From positions 1 to 40,214 of the forward strand of contig METP01000007.1 of the NCBI GenBank assembly GCA_001771365.1: a stretch of DNA of 40,214 nucleotides. Direction: 5' to 3'. Position 1 is the stretch's first letter, and each line of letters opens with the position of its first letter. Position numbers and translations under genes: made by a program. Under the pieces are notes generated by a model. It worked only from the letters and a program-made list of their open reading frames with translations. It had not been told where the DNA came from and did no database searches. Shown here in pieces: positions 14,829 through 22,128 of the stretch. Source of the stretch: a candidate division WOR-1 bacterium RIFCSPLOWO2_02_FULL_46_20 (GTDB lineage Bacteria; Margulisbacteria; WOR-1; O2-12-FULL-45-9).

Positions 14829-15019
14829 AGTGCCCTTTATGCGGCAAAGAGTTTAATAAGAGCGAGGCTCTGTGCAGCAGCTGTCCCTTTCATGACGGGT
14901 GCGACCTGACCAGGTGTCCCAATTGCGGTTATGAGTTTGTCAGTGAGTCAAAGGTTGTCAATTTTTTTAAGAAGTTGCTTGTAAAAAGGAGGAAAAATCA
15001 ATGCCCAGCAGAGAAATAG
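14825..15019 (+). CDS. FeoB-linked small zinc-ribbon protein
   Basis: The 64-residue protein starts at ATG 14825, overlapping the feoB stop by four bases; the longer ORF in the track begins inside feoB. It has paired metal-binding motifs: CPLCGKEF at the N-terminus, CSSCPFHDGC, and CPNCGYEF. A basic helix follows (VVNFFKKLLVKRRKN). Small Cys-rich proteins with this spacing occur beside feoB in several anaerobes. A role in iron handling or FeoB regulation, by analogy with FeoC, is inferred from position only. It overlaps the next gene by 19 bases. Confidence 0.75.
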   Translation: MKCPLCGKEFNKSEALCSSCPFHDGCDLTRCPNCGYEFVSESKVVNFFKKLLVKRRKNQCPAEK

Positions 15020-15648
15020 ATGAAATACTGGAGATAATTTGGATGAAAAAAGAGCAAGGGAAAAATGACTTGTGTGTTGTTGAAGCGGAGATTAAGGCAG
15101 AAAAACTGCAGAATCTTTTAAGTGATATGGAGGGGGATGGCTTGGTCGATGTAGCCAGGGATGGGGTGAAGTTCACCGCCAAAGGAGAAAGGTTGGCGGC
15201 GGCCTTAATTCGCCGTCATCGCTTAGCTGAGCGGTTATTGGTAGATGTCTTGGATACTCGGGAAGATAATATTGAAGAGCCCGCTTGTCAGTTTGAACAT
15301 CTGGTTTCAGAAGAGGTGACCGAGGCTATCTGTACTCTTTTGGGTCACCCAAAAGTTTGTCCGCATGGTTTGCCGATTCCAGAAGGGAAGTGTTGCGAAA
15401 CGGTACGTAAAGAGATAAAAAGCTTAATAGTTTCTTTAGACAAGGTTGAGGTGGGAGAGTGGGTGAGGGTTTCATATATTATGGCCCGTCACCATCCGCG
15501 ATTGCACAAACTGATGTCTTTTGGTGTTGCCCCGGGAGTTAAAGTTAAATTGCATCAAAAGTCCCCCACCTACGTTATTCAAGTAGAAGAGACGCAGATA
15601 GCCTTAGAAAAAGAGATAGTTAGCGATATTTTTGTGCGCAGAAAATAA
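15001..15648 (+). CDS. DtxR-family regulator with C-terminal FeoA-like domain
   Basis: The 215-residue protein resembles DtxR/IdeR-type metal-dependent repressors. The N-terminal part is a winged helix (ILEIIWMKKEQGKN...LSDMEGDGLVDV). Next comes the metal-binding and dimer region with RRHRLAERLL, a Cys-containing CQFEHLVSEEV, and GHPKVCPHGLPIP...CC. The last 75 residues form an SH3/FeoA-like fold (DKVEVGEWVRVSYI...LMSFGVAPGVKVKLHQKSP). The DNA-recognition helix is not easy to match, because the usual VS-x-S-T-V-S segment appears shortened, so DNA binding could be altered. The start is set by AAAGGAGG before ATG 15001. Being last in the feo operon suggests it tunes or senses Fe(II) import. Confidence 0.8.
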   Translation: MPSREIDEILEIIWMKKEQGKNDLCVVEAEIKAEKLQNLLSDMEGDGLVDVARDGVKFTAKGERLAAALIRRHRLAERLLVDVLDTREDNIEEPACQFEHLVSEEVTEAICTLLGHPKVCPHGLPIPEGKCCETVRKEIKSLIVSLDKVEVGEWVRVSYIMARHHPRLHKLMSFGVAPGVKVKLHQKSPTYVIQVEETQIALEKEIVSDIFVRRK

Positions 15649-15650
15649 AA

Positions 15651-16031
15651 TCATTTGGAGTTTATGAGCTCTTTGATCTTTGCCAGCAGCTCTTCAGCTT
15701 TAAAAGGCTTGGTAATGTAAGCGTCGGCACCCACTTCTTTGCCCCGCTCAATATCGGTTTTTTGGACTTTAGCACTCAAAATGATAATGAGAATGCTTTT
15801 GTGCTTCTCGTCAAATTTGAGCATGCGGCAAAGGTTAAAACCATCCAACTTTGGCAGCATAACGTCCAGGATGATCAAGTCCGGGTTTTCCGTGCGGGCT
15901 TTACTTAAACCCTCCATGCCATCATGGGCCAATATGATGTCGAAGTTGTTGGCTTCTAATCTCAAACGGATAGCCTCGGCCATGTCTTGGTCGTCTTCAA
16001 TTAAAAGAATGCGTGTTTTTTTATTGTCCAT
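15651..16031 (-). CDS. Single-domain response regulator
   Basis: The 126-residue receiver has EDDQD at the acidic pocket, the phospho-acceptor Asp in LIILDVMLPKLDG, and the conserved Lys in ITKPFKAEEL. No output domain is present, so it acts by protein contact. Its start overlaps the end of the kinase gene by 11 bases, which makes the two a cotranscribed pair. It ends two bases from the DtxR-family gene (convergent), with no terminator hairpin visible between them. Confidence 0.92.
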   Translation of the reverse strand: MDNKKTRILLIEDDQDMAEAIRLRLEANNFDIILAHDGMEGLSKARTENPDLIILDVMLPKLDGFNLCRMLKFDEKHKSILIIILSAKVQKTDIERGKEVGADAYITKPFKAEELLAKIKELINSK

Positions 16032-17382
16032 TGGATTTTATTTTTGGGAGGCTAAAGGTAAATGTGCTTCCCCTGTCGATTTCGCTTTCAAACGAGATTA
16101 TACCGTTATGCATTTCAACGATGCCCTTGCAGATAGACAGGCCAAGCCCCGCTCCCCTGGAGAGCGTTTCGTGTCCGGTCCCGATATGGACAAAGCGCTC
16201 AAACACTTTTGGAAAATCTTCCCTGGCAATGCCTTCTCCGTTATCTTTGATATAAGTCCGGATTTCTTTTTTCGCCTCTTCTATGCCGACAATTATTTTC
16301 CCGTCCTGGCCGGTGTGTTTGATCGCGTTGTCTATTAAATTGACAAAAACACGCAGGATTTGCTCCGGGTCAATCCAGAGCATTGCTTCTTTCGGGAAAG
16401 TTGTTTCAAGCGTAACGCTTTTATGCTCAGCTTTTGGTTTTAATAATTCAACGGCTTTCCGGCCAAGTTGCGTTATGTCTGTGGTTTGGCAGCGCAGATC
16501 CAGGGAATGAGACTCAATTTTCGCAATATCAAGCAGGTTGTCTAAGATCTTGGCCAGGCGATCAATATTGGCGCGAGAGGTTTCCAGGAGCTTTTTTTGT
16601 TTTGGGCCAATTGTGCCAACTATGCCGTCTTCTATTAATGATAAATTTTCTCTCACAACTGAAAGGGGTGTTCTTAATTCGTGAGAAGCAGTCGAGACAA
16701 ACTCATCTTTCATCCGGTCAATGGCTTTTATTCTGGTTAAGGCGGCCAGGAATTTTCTGTTTTTTATGAAAAGTTCTTCGTGTTGTTCGTTGAGCAGTTT
16801 AGAAAAATAGTAAATGGTTGTGGCAAACAGGAAAAACGCCACACTGGTAAAAATAGCTTTGTTATAGATGGAAATAAGCAGTTGGTCCGGAGTCAGGCTA
16901 AAGCTGGTTCCATAGATAGGCAGGATGCCGAGATAGGCAGAAAGAAGCAGCCCCAAATAAAAAACAGCTGAGAAAAAAGCAATTAAAAATACGGCAAAAG
17001 AATAGTAAGAAAACATGCCAAAGCCCGAAACAATGATCATGACTAAATATAAAAACCAGTAGGGGCTTTCTACCCAGCCGGTGATATAGATCAAAAAGGT
17101 TATCGCGGCAATATCAAAAAACTGAAAAACCCCCGCCGCGGCGACTGCTTGCCAGAGCTTATATTCTTTCTTTAGTGCATATATGAGGTTGGCCGCTATG
17201 TTGTAAAGGCCAACGGAGATAATTAGCTCCAGGCTAAGGGGGGCATAGGCATTGCCGGTGTGCGAAAAGTAGATTAGAAATAAACCCAAGAAGACAAACG
17301 CGTAACGAAAGCCAATAGCCCAGGAAATTTTATTTTTTAAGTCTTCGATCTGTAAATAAACTTCGCGTTTCTGGTAAGTCAT
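16021..17382 (-). CDS. Membrane sensor histidine kinase
   Basis: The 453-residue kinase has about six membrane helices in residues 15-205 (AIGFRYAFVFLGLFLIYF through SVAFFLFATTIYYF). A short coiled segment follows. The dimerisation helix has the phospho-acceptor His in SHELRTPLSVV near 235, and the ATPase boxes are VNLIDNAIKHTG, DNGEGIAREDF and GAGLGLSICKG. No PAS or GAF domain is present, so sensing is probably by the membrane part. The ATG is eight bases after a TATAAT -10 element, so the transcript is probably leaderless. It is upstream of, and overlaps, the single-domain receiver. The gene is divergent from the pilus cluster. Confidence 0.92.
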   Translation of the reverse strand: MTYQKREVYLQIEDLKNKISWAIGFRYAFVFLGLFLIYFSHTGNAYAPLSLELIISVGLYNIAANLIYALKKEYKLWQAVAAAGVFQFFDIAAITFLIYITGWVESPYWFLYLVMIIVSGFGMFSYYSFAVFLIAFFSAVFYLGLLLSAYLGILPIYGTSFSLTPDQLLISIYNKAIFTSVAFFLFATTIYYFSKLLNEQHEELFIKNRKFLAALTRIKAIDRMKDEFVSTASHELRTPLSVVRENLSLIEDGIVGTIGPKQKKLLETSRANIDRLAKILDNLLDIAKIESHSLDLRCQTTDITQLGRKAVELLKPKAEHKSVTLETTFPKEAMLWIDPEQILRVFVNLIDNAIKHTGQDGKIIVGIEEAKKEIRTYIKDNGEGIAREDFPKVFERFVHIGTGHETLSRGAGLGLSICKGIVEMHNGIISFESEIDRGSTFTFSLPKIKSNGQ

Positions 17383-17390
17383 TGCTCAAG

Positions 17391-17419
17391 ATTATACCTG
17401 CTCAGGCAGTTTTGGGCAA
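17391..17419 (-). promoter_or_regulatory. Promoter of the kinase-receiver pair
   Basis: On the minus strand, TTGCCC (17414-17419) and TATAAT (17391-17396) are 17 bases apart. The start codon follows after eight bases, predicting a leaderless mRNA. Confidence 0.7.
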
Positions 17420-17427
17420 GCCCCAAA
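17411..17427. promoter_or_regulatory. Inverted repeat between divergent promoters
   Basis: TTTGGG-CAAGC-CCCAAA lies across the -35 of the kinase promoter and just upstream of the gspE promoter, so one bound protein could affect both directions. No T-tract follows, so it is not an obvious terminator. Confidence 0.4.
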
Positions 17428-17431
17428 GTGA

Positions 17432-17460
17432 TTGCTAAAAAAATACCCCTTTGGTAGAAT
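17432..17460 (+). promoter_or_regulatory. Promoter of the first pilus/secretion cluster
   Basis: TTGCTA (17432-17437) and TAGAAT (17455-17460) are 17 bases apart and lie 20 bases before the gspE-like ATG, giving a leader of about 13 bases. Confidence 0.6.
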
Positions 17461-17480
17461 AGGCCGGGGTGTAGAGATCT

Positions 17481-18983
17481 ATGGCAGAAAAAAAAGGTTC
17501 CCGCGAAGTCCCGGAAATTGATTTATCCAATTATGCCATAGATGCCAAAGTGATTGGCATAATTCCGGCGACCATTGCTCATAAGTACAAATTGTTTCCC
17601 CTCTTTAAGGTTGGTGATACGATTACCATTGCCATGGCTGACCCCAAAAATATTGTGGCCTTGGACGAAGTGCGGGCGACTTGCGGTATGGACGTATCCA
17701 TTGTTAAAGCCAGCTTGCCGGATATTCAAGACGCGATTACCGAACACTACGGGATTTCCGGCGTTGTGGATAATGTGGTAAGGGGATATCAGGCGCCCGC
17801 GGGAACCAGGGACAAGATGGCTATGCCGGTTGATGCGCCGATTATGAAGCTGGTCGACGAGATTGTTTCTCAGGCGATCAGAGAACGCGCCTCAGATGTT
17901 CACATCGAACCGGAAGCCAAAGATGTGCGGGTGCGTTATCGCGTTGATGGTTTGTTGCACCAGGAGCTTACTTTGCCGCAGCACATGCTGGCGCCGGTAG
18001 TTTCCAGAATAAAAGTTTTGTCCGGGCTCAATATTGCCGAATCCCGGGTGCCTCAGGATGGACGTTTTGAGATGAAACATGAGAATAGAAAGGTTGATCT
18101 TCGCGTTTCCACTTTTCCCTCGGCTTATGGCGAAAAAGTTGTTTTGCGTATTTTGGATAAAGCGGCCATGGTTTACAAGCTGGGGGAAATTGGTTTTTCC
18201 CAAGAGAATCTTGAGAAGTTTAAAAAAATTATCCGCAAACCCCATGGCATAGTTTTAGTAACCGGGCCGACGGGTTCGGGAAAAACCACTACGCTCTATT
18301 CCGCTTTGGCCGAAGTTGACAGCCAAGCATTAAATATTGTGACAATCGAAGATCCTATTGAGTTTGAGTTGCCGGGAATTACCCAATCTCAAGTTAATGT
18401 AAAAGCCGGTTTAACCTTTGCGTCCGCCTTGCGTTCTATTTTGCGTCAAGATCCCGATGTTATTCTTATCGGAGAAATTAGGGATATAGAAACTGCCACC
18501 ATCGCGATTCAATCTTCGCTAACCGGACATTTGGTCTTTTCAACCTTGCATACCAATGATGCGCCGGGAGCCTTGACCCGTCTGATGGATATGGGGGTAG
18601 AGCCATTCCTGATTTCTTCGTCGGTTGAGGCGGTTTTAGCCCAGCGCCTGGTGCGTACGGTGTGTAAAAAATGCGCAGAAAAGTTACCGGCGCCGGAAAG
18701 CATGAAAAAGCAGTACCCTGATATCAAGTTTATTCACAAAGGCAAGGGGTGCAAGGCTTGCAAGAATATTGGTTATCGCGGACGTTTGGGAATTTTTGAA
18801 CTTTTGCTTCTTGATGAAAGACTGCGGGAGATGATTAACGCCAGAGAAGCGAGCGATAAGATAAGAAAATACGCGACCGAGCAGGGGATGAGATCTCTAT
18901 ATTTGGACGGGTTGGATAAAGTTAAGGCTGGCCTAACAAGCTTGGATGAGGTTTTAAGGGTGACCGAACTTGATCAGGTTTAA
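17481..18983 (+). CDS. GspE/PilB-type assembly ATPase, set 1
   Basis: This cytoplasmic hexameric ATPase powers pseudopilus or pilus extension. It has an N-terminal GspE/MshE domain (IGIIPATIAHKYKLFPLF...PDIQDAITEHYG) and an ARASDVHIEPE-type linker (RERASDVHIEP). The Walker A is GPTGSGKTTTLYS near residue 265, the Asp box TIEDPIEF, the Walker B VILIGEIRD, and the His box GHLVFSTLHTND. Near the C-terminus a CxxC pair set (VCKKC, then GCKAC) forms the zinc subdomain usual in GspE and PilB. The 500-residue length is typical. Upstream bases show only a weak ribosome site. It overlaps the next gene by 14 bases. Confidence 0.94.
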   Translation: MAEKKGSREVPEIDLSNYAIDAKVIGIIPATIAHKYKLFPLFKVGDTITIAMADPKNIVALDEVRATCGMDVSIVKASLPDIQDAITEHYGISGVVDNVVRGYQAPAGTRDKMAMPVDAPIMKLVDEIVSQAIRERASDVHIEPEAKDVRVRYRVDGLLHQELTLPQHMLAPVVSRIKVLSGLNIAESRVPQDGRFEMKHENRKVDLRVSTFPSAYGEKVVLRILDKAAMVYKLGEIGFSQENLEKFKKIIRKPHGIVLVTGPTGSGKTTTLYSALAEVDSQALNIVTIEDPIEFELPGITQSQVNVKAGLTFASALRSILRQDPDVILIGEIRDIETATIAIQSSLTGHLVFSTLHTNDAPGALTRLMDMGVEPFLISSSVEAVLAQRLVRTVCKKCAEKLPAPESMKKQYPDIKFIHKGKGCKACKNIGYRGRLGIFELLLLDERLREMINAREASDKIRKYATEQGMRSLYLDGLDKVKAGLTSLDEVLRVTELDQV

Positions 18984-20202
18984 ATATAAAGCGATCAACG
19001 AAAAGGGCGATTTATTTCAAGATGAGATCGAAGCCGGCTCGTCGGAGGAAGTGGCGAGCCATTTAGGAGCCAAAGGCTACACCCCGGTCAATATTGCCGA
19101 GAAGCTGCCTCTGCCGGACTTTTCCCAGTTGTTGGACCCATCACAAATGATGCTAAAAATGCGCCATGTAAAAAGCCGGGAGATAATACTTTTTTTTAGG
19201 CAGCTCTCCGCCCTTTTTTCTGCCGGAGTTCCGCTCTTTGATTCCCTGCAGGCCCTGGAGGAACAGTTTGCCAAAGAGCGGATGTACCAGACAATTGTTA
19301 AGCTTAAGGACGATGTGGCTGCCGGCACATCTTTTTCCGGAGCATTATCGAAACACTCGGCGGTTTTTTCCGACTTGATTATTGCTATGATAGAAGCAGG
19401 GGAGCGGGCAGGGGTAATGGAAGATGTTTTAATTAAGATTACCGCTTTTTTGGAAAAAGAAGACCAGCTGAAACAAAAAGTCCGTGCGGCCCTGCGTTAT
19501 CCTATCATGGTTATCACAGCTTTAACTATCGCTTTTACTTTTGCCATAATTTTTATTATTCCCAAATTCACTTCTATTTTTGGTTCTTTTAAGACCCAAC
19601 TCCCTTTGCCAACCAGAATATTGTTGGGGATTAATTATGCCTTTACTAATTTCTGGTGGCTGTTATTGATTGCTGGAATTGGGGGTTATGCTTTATTTAA
19701 AACGTATAGTGCTACTCCTCTGGGCCGGCGGCAAGTGGATCTTGTTTTGCTTAAATTGCCGGTGGTCGGATTGTTGATCACCAAGGTTTCCCTGGCCAGG
19801 TTTTTTAGCATGCTTTCGGCCATGATCAGCAGCGGGGTTTCGGTGGTTAGTGGACTGGAGATAACTGCCAGAACGGCTGATAATGCCATTGTGGCCCAGA
19901 CCATTGGTAAGATCAGGGAGCAGGTGATTGCCGGTATGACGTTATCCGACAGCATGAAAGGGCACCATCTTTTTCCTTCGACTTCGGTGCGCATGGTGGC
20001 GATTGGCGAAAAATCCGGTACCTTGGAGGGTATGCTTAAGAAGACTGCCGATTATTTTAATGAAGAGAGCGATAATACCGTGGCTGGTTTGATGAGCTTA
20101 GTCGAGCCGTTCTTGATCTTTTTCTTAGGCATGTTTGTCCTGCTCCTGGCTATGGGGATATTTCTCCCCATGTGGAGTATGATGCAGCTTTACAGCCAAT
20201 AA
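18970..20202 (+). CDS. GspF/PilC inner-membrane platform protein, set 1
   Basis: The 410-residue polytopic protein anchors the ATPase to the inner membrane. It starts at TTG 18970 inside gspE (FKYKAINEKGDLFQDEIEAGS is the usual GspF N-terminus). Two GspF repeats follow: FFRQLSALFSAGVPLFDSLQALEEQ with membrane helices around 165-245, and FFSMLSAMISSGVSVVSGLEI with the C-terminal helix ending LFLPMWSMM. The family's VRMVAIGEKSGTL box is present. Length is full, unlike the set-2 homologue. Confidence 0.94.
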   Translation: MIRFKYKAINEKGDLFQDEIEAGSSEEVASHLGAKGYTPVNIAEKLPLPDFSQLLDPSQMMLKMRHVKSREIILFFRQLSALFSAGVPLFDSLQALEEQFAKERMYQTIVKLKDDVAAGTSFSGALSKHSAVFSDLIIAMIEAGERAGVMEDVLIKITAFLEKEDQLKQKVRAALRYPIMVITALTIAFTFAIIFIIPKFTSIFGSFKTQLPLPTRILLGINYAFTNFWWLLLIAGIGGYALFKTYSATPLGRRQVDLVLLKLPVVGLLITKVSLARFFSMLSAMISSGVSVVSGLEITARTADNAIVAQTIGKIREQVIAGMTLSDSMKGHHLFPSTSVRMVAIGEKSGTLEGMLKKTADYFNEESDNTVAGLMSLVEPFLIFFLGMFVLLLAMGIFLPMWSMMQLYSQ

Positions 20203-20212
20203 TATATTTTGC

Positions 20213-20240
20213 TTGACAGATATCATTAAAGGTTTATAAT
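20213..20240 (+). promoter_or_regulatory. Internal promoter of the set-1 major pilin
   Basis: TTGACA (20213-20218) and TATAAT (20235-20240) are 16 bases apart, followed by AAGGAGGTG before the pilin ATG. It provides extra expression of the pilin, which is bounded by a terminator. Confidence 0.85.
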
Positions 20241-20263
20241 CTAGTCAAGAAGGAGGTGAGTAT

Positions 20264-20647
20264 ATGAAAAAACGGGGTTTTACATTAATTGAGTTGATTA
20301 TGGTTATTGTTATCTTGGGTATTATTGCCGCGGTGTCACTCCCAAGGTATATCGATTTAACCAGTACGGCGAAGCAAAATGCAACCAAAGCGGCCTTGGG
20401 TTCATTAAGAGCGGTGGTTGCGGCTAAGTATGCGGAAGCCGCTTTGGCCGGCGCGGCTGCTTATCCCGCGATTACTGGCGCGTTGTTTGTGGGAGGAGAG
20501 ATTCCCAGAGATGCCTATAATGATGATAACACTGTAACGGCAAACGCTGAGGATCCCATTGCCACTTTTGTTGATGATGGCGGGTGGGTATACAATTCAA
20601 CAACCGGAGAGATCCGCGCTGACGTAGCAGGCGGACATGCCTGGTAG
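20264..20647 (+). CDS. Type IV pilin-like / GspG-like major (pseudo)pilin, set 1
   Basis: The 127-residue preprotein has a class III leader, MKKRG, then FTLIELIMVIVILGIIAAV with Gly at -1 and Glu at +5. It continues through ALPRYIDLTSTAKQNATKAALGSLRAVVAAKYAEA, typical of major pilins and GspG. The globular part is small, without the GspG calcium-site Asp cluster being obvious, and ends GGWVYNSTTGEIRADVAG. A dedicated strong promoter, strong ribosome site and following terminator imply high expression, which favours the role of major subunit. It would be processed by a prepilin peptidase that is not encoded here. Confidence 0.9.
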   Translation: MKKRGFTLIELIMVIVILGIIAAVSLPRYIDLTSTAKQNATKAALGSLRAVVAAKYAEAALAGAAAYPAITGALFVGGEIPRDAYNDDNTVTANAEDPIATFVDDGGWVYNSTTGEIRADVAGGHAW

Positions 20648-20670
20648 TAGTTAATTAATTGTTACTTTCC

Positions 20671-20710
20671 GAAAAACCCGACAAATAATACTTGTCGGGT
20701 TTTTCTTTTG
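20671..20710 (+). terminator. Terminator after the set-1 major pilin
   Basis: A 13-base-pair stem, AAAAACCCGACAA with TTGTCGGGTTTTT, and a seven-base loop is followed by T-rich sequence. The right arm also contains the -35 (TTGTCG) of the next promoter. Confidence 0.9.
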
Positions 20711-20720
20711 GTGTTACAAT
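20692..20720 (+). promoter_or_regulatory. Promoter overlapping the pilin terminator
   Basis: TTGTCG (20692-20697), inside the terminator arm, and TACAAT (20715-20720) are 17 bases apart. The next ATG is seven bases downstream, predicting a leaderless mRNA for the minor pseudopilins. Confidence 0.5.
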
Positions 20721-20727
20721 TTGTGCG

Positions 20728-21255
20728 ATGAGACATTTCACCGGACACACCCTGATAGAGCTGGTTATGGTGACAGCCCTGCTGGGGATTATTGCTTTTG
20801 TGGCTTTTATCAGTATTACTTCTTATAAAACCCATCATCTTTACGCGGCAGCCGAAAGATTGGCCAATGATCTGCGTTATGCCAAGAATTTGGCGCTGAC
20901 CTCCGCCAGGTGGCATGGGGTTTCGTTTTCCGGCAGCACCTACACCCTTTATGAAACTGACGGAGCAACAGATACAAATATTAAAAATCCGGCCAAACCG
21001 GCGGAAGATTATGTAGTAAATTTGTTAGCTGATTATGATGATGTTTCAATCTCAGCATTGGTTAATCTTAGCGGAAGTAAGATTGAGTTTAGCCCTTCTG
21101 GTGTGCCGTATAATGATAAAAATGGCTCTGCCCTGGCGGCCGCGGGAAGTGTTCTTTTGGCCGGGGTTGGGGCTGGTGGTGGTTGCGCCTGCGGGAATGT
21201 TGCTTTGCTCAGTGTTAATATAGCAGCCCAAACCGGGAGAATTTATATCCAATGA
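20728..21255 (+). CDS. GspH/FimT-like minor pseudopilin, set 1
   Basis: I place the start at ATG 20728 (175 residues). The longer track version begins inside the terminator and would put 12 extra residues before the leader. The class III leader is MRHFTG followed by HTLIELVMVTALLGIIAFVAF: Gly at -1, unusual His at +1, Glu at +5. The domain after the helix (AAERLANDLRYAKNLALTSARWHGV) is typical of GspH/FimT minor pilins, and the C-terminus ends VNIAAQTGRIYIQ, matching the family's glycine-rich last strands. There is no Shine-Dalgarno, in line with leaderless translation. It overlaps the next gene by four bases. Confidence 0.85.
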   Translation: MRHFTGHTLIELVMVTALLGIIAFVAFISITSYKTHHLYAAAERLANDLRYAKNLALTSARWHGVSFSGSTYTLYETDGATDTNIKNPAKPAEDYVVNLLADYDDVSISALVNLSGSKIEFSPSGVPYNDKNGSALAAAGSVLLAGVGAGGGCACGNVALLSVNIAAQTGRIYIQ

Positions 21256-21650
21256 AGAGAAAGGGATTCACCTTTGTTGAGCTGATAATGACCGTTATTC
21301 TTGGGGCGATAACGGTTTATTCTCTTCTCCTTATCTTTGTCTCGGCAACCACAGAAAGTGTTGATTCCGAGGCTTTATGCGTTGCTTTATATTTAGCTAA
21401 CGGGAAGTTGGAAAGTATCACCAGCAGGAGTTTTGATACCATAACTTCCGAAGCTCAAACATCTTTTACTGGATCATTCAACACTTATAGCAGTGAAGTT
21501 GAGGTGGCCTATGTTTCGGCCGAGGCGCTTGATGTCCCGGTTGTCGGTACCAGCGAAAGCTATAAACGCGTTAAGGTTCGGGTGACTCAAGTCTTTTTGC
21601 CTGTCTCAATCGAAGTGACAACTTTAGTCACCGGGATGTCCAATGACTAA
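21252..21650 (+). CDS. GspI/PilV-like minor pseudopilin, set 1
   Basis: The 132-residue protein has leader MKRKG and hydrophobic segment FTFVELIMTVILGAITVYSL (Glu at +5). A short globular domain with LANGKLESITSRSFDTI, the typical post-helix region of GspI/PilV proteins, follows. No family-specific residue separates GspI from PilV here; the position between an H-like and a J-like gene suggests the I role. Start ATGA overlaps the gene before, and its end overlaps the next gene by eight bases. Confidence 0.82.
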   Translation: MKRKGFTFVELIMTVILGAITVYSLLLIFVSATTESVDSEALCVALYLANGKLESITSRSFDTITSEAQTSFTGSFNTYSSEVEVAYVSAEALDVPVVGTSESYKRVKVRVTQVFLPVSIEVTTLVTGMSND

Positions 21651-22128
21651 AAAAGCGCATACATTAATTGAGTTGGTAGTTGCTATCGCTATTGCCGGGA
21701 TTATTGCCAGTATTTTCTCATTGGTAATAAACGCGGGGATGGACAGCTGGTTTTTTATTAAGGGGCAAAAAAGCCTCTTGATGGAGACGCGTGCGGCGAT
21801 GAAGCGCATGGTTCGAGATATCAGAAGGACAAAAGATAACACAGACAGCGTCATTCTTAATTTCACCTCTACCCGGTACAGGTTTATTGATGTTGATGAT
21901 AACACTATCGATTATCAGCGGGACGGCAATGATCTTGAGGTAAACGGGAATGTGCTTTTGCCTGATCTGGCTGTGGTTGGCGGGTTGGAATTTGTCTATC
22001 TGGATGCTAGCGGGGCAATCGCCGGCTTTGCCGAAGATATTCGAGTGGTGCAAATTACGCTGATTGTTGAGGAAGGTACCAGTCGAATTAAGCTGCGTTC
22101 CGCGGCCAGTCTAAGGAATAGACAATGA
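21643..22128 (+). CDS. GspJ/PilW-like minor pseudopilin, set 1
   Basis: The 161-residue protein begins MTKKA followed by HTLIELVVAIAIAGIIASIF. The Glu at +5 is present but the residue before the cut is Ala, not Gly, and +1 is His, both unusual. Downstream residues (ETRAAMKRMVRDIRRT...) match the GspJ/PilW helix that usually carries the conserved Arg. The rest is beta-rich. Set-2 has a J-like homologue with an added C-terminal domain; this copy has none. It overlaps the next gene by four bases. Confidence 0.82.
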   Translation: MTKKAHTLIELVVAIAIAGIIASIFSLVINAGMDSWFFIKGQKSLLMETRAAMKRMVRDIRRTKDNTDSVILNFTSTRYRFIDVDDNTIDYQRDGNDLEVNGNVLLPDLAVVGGLEFVYLDASGAIAGFAEDIRVVQITLIVEEGTSRIKLRSAASLRNRQ

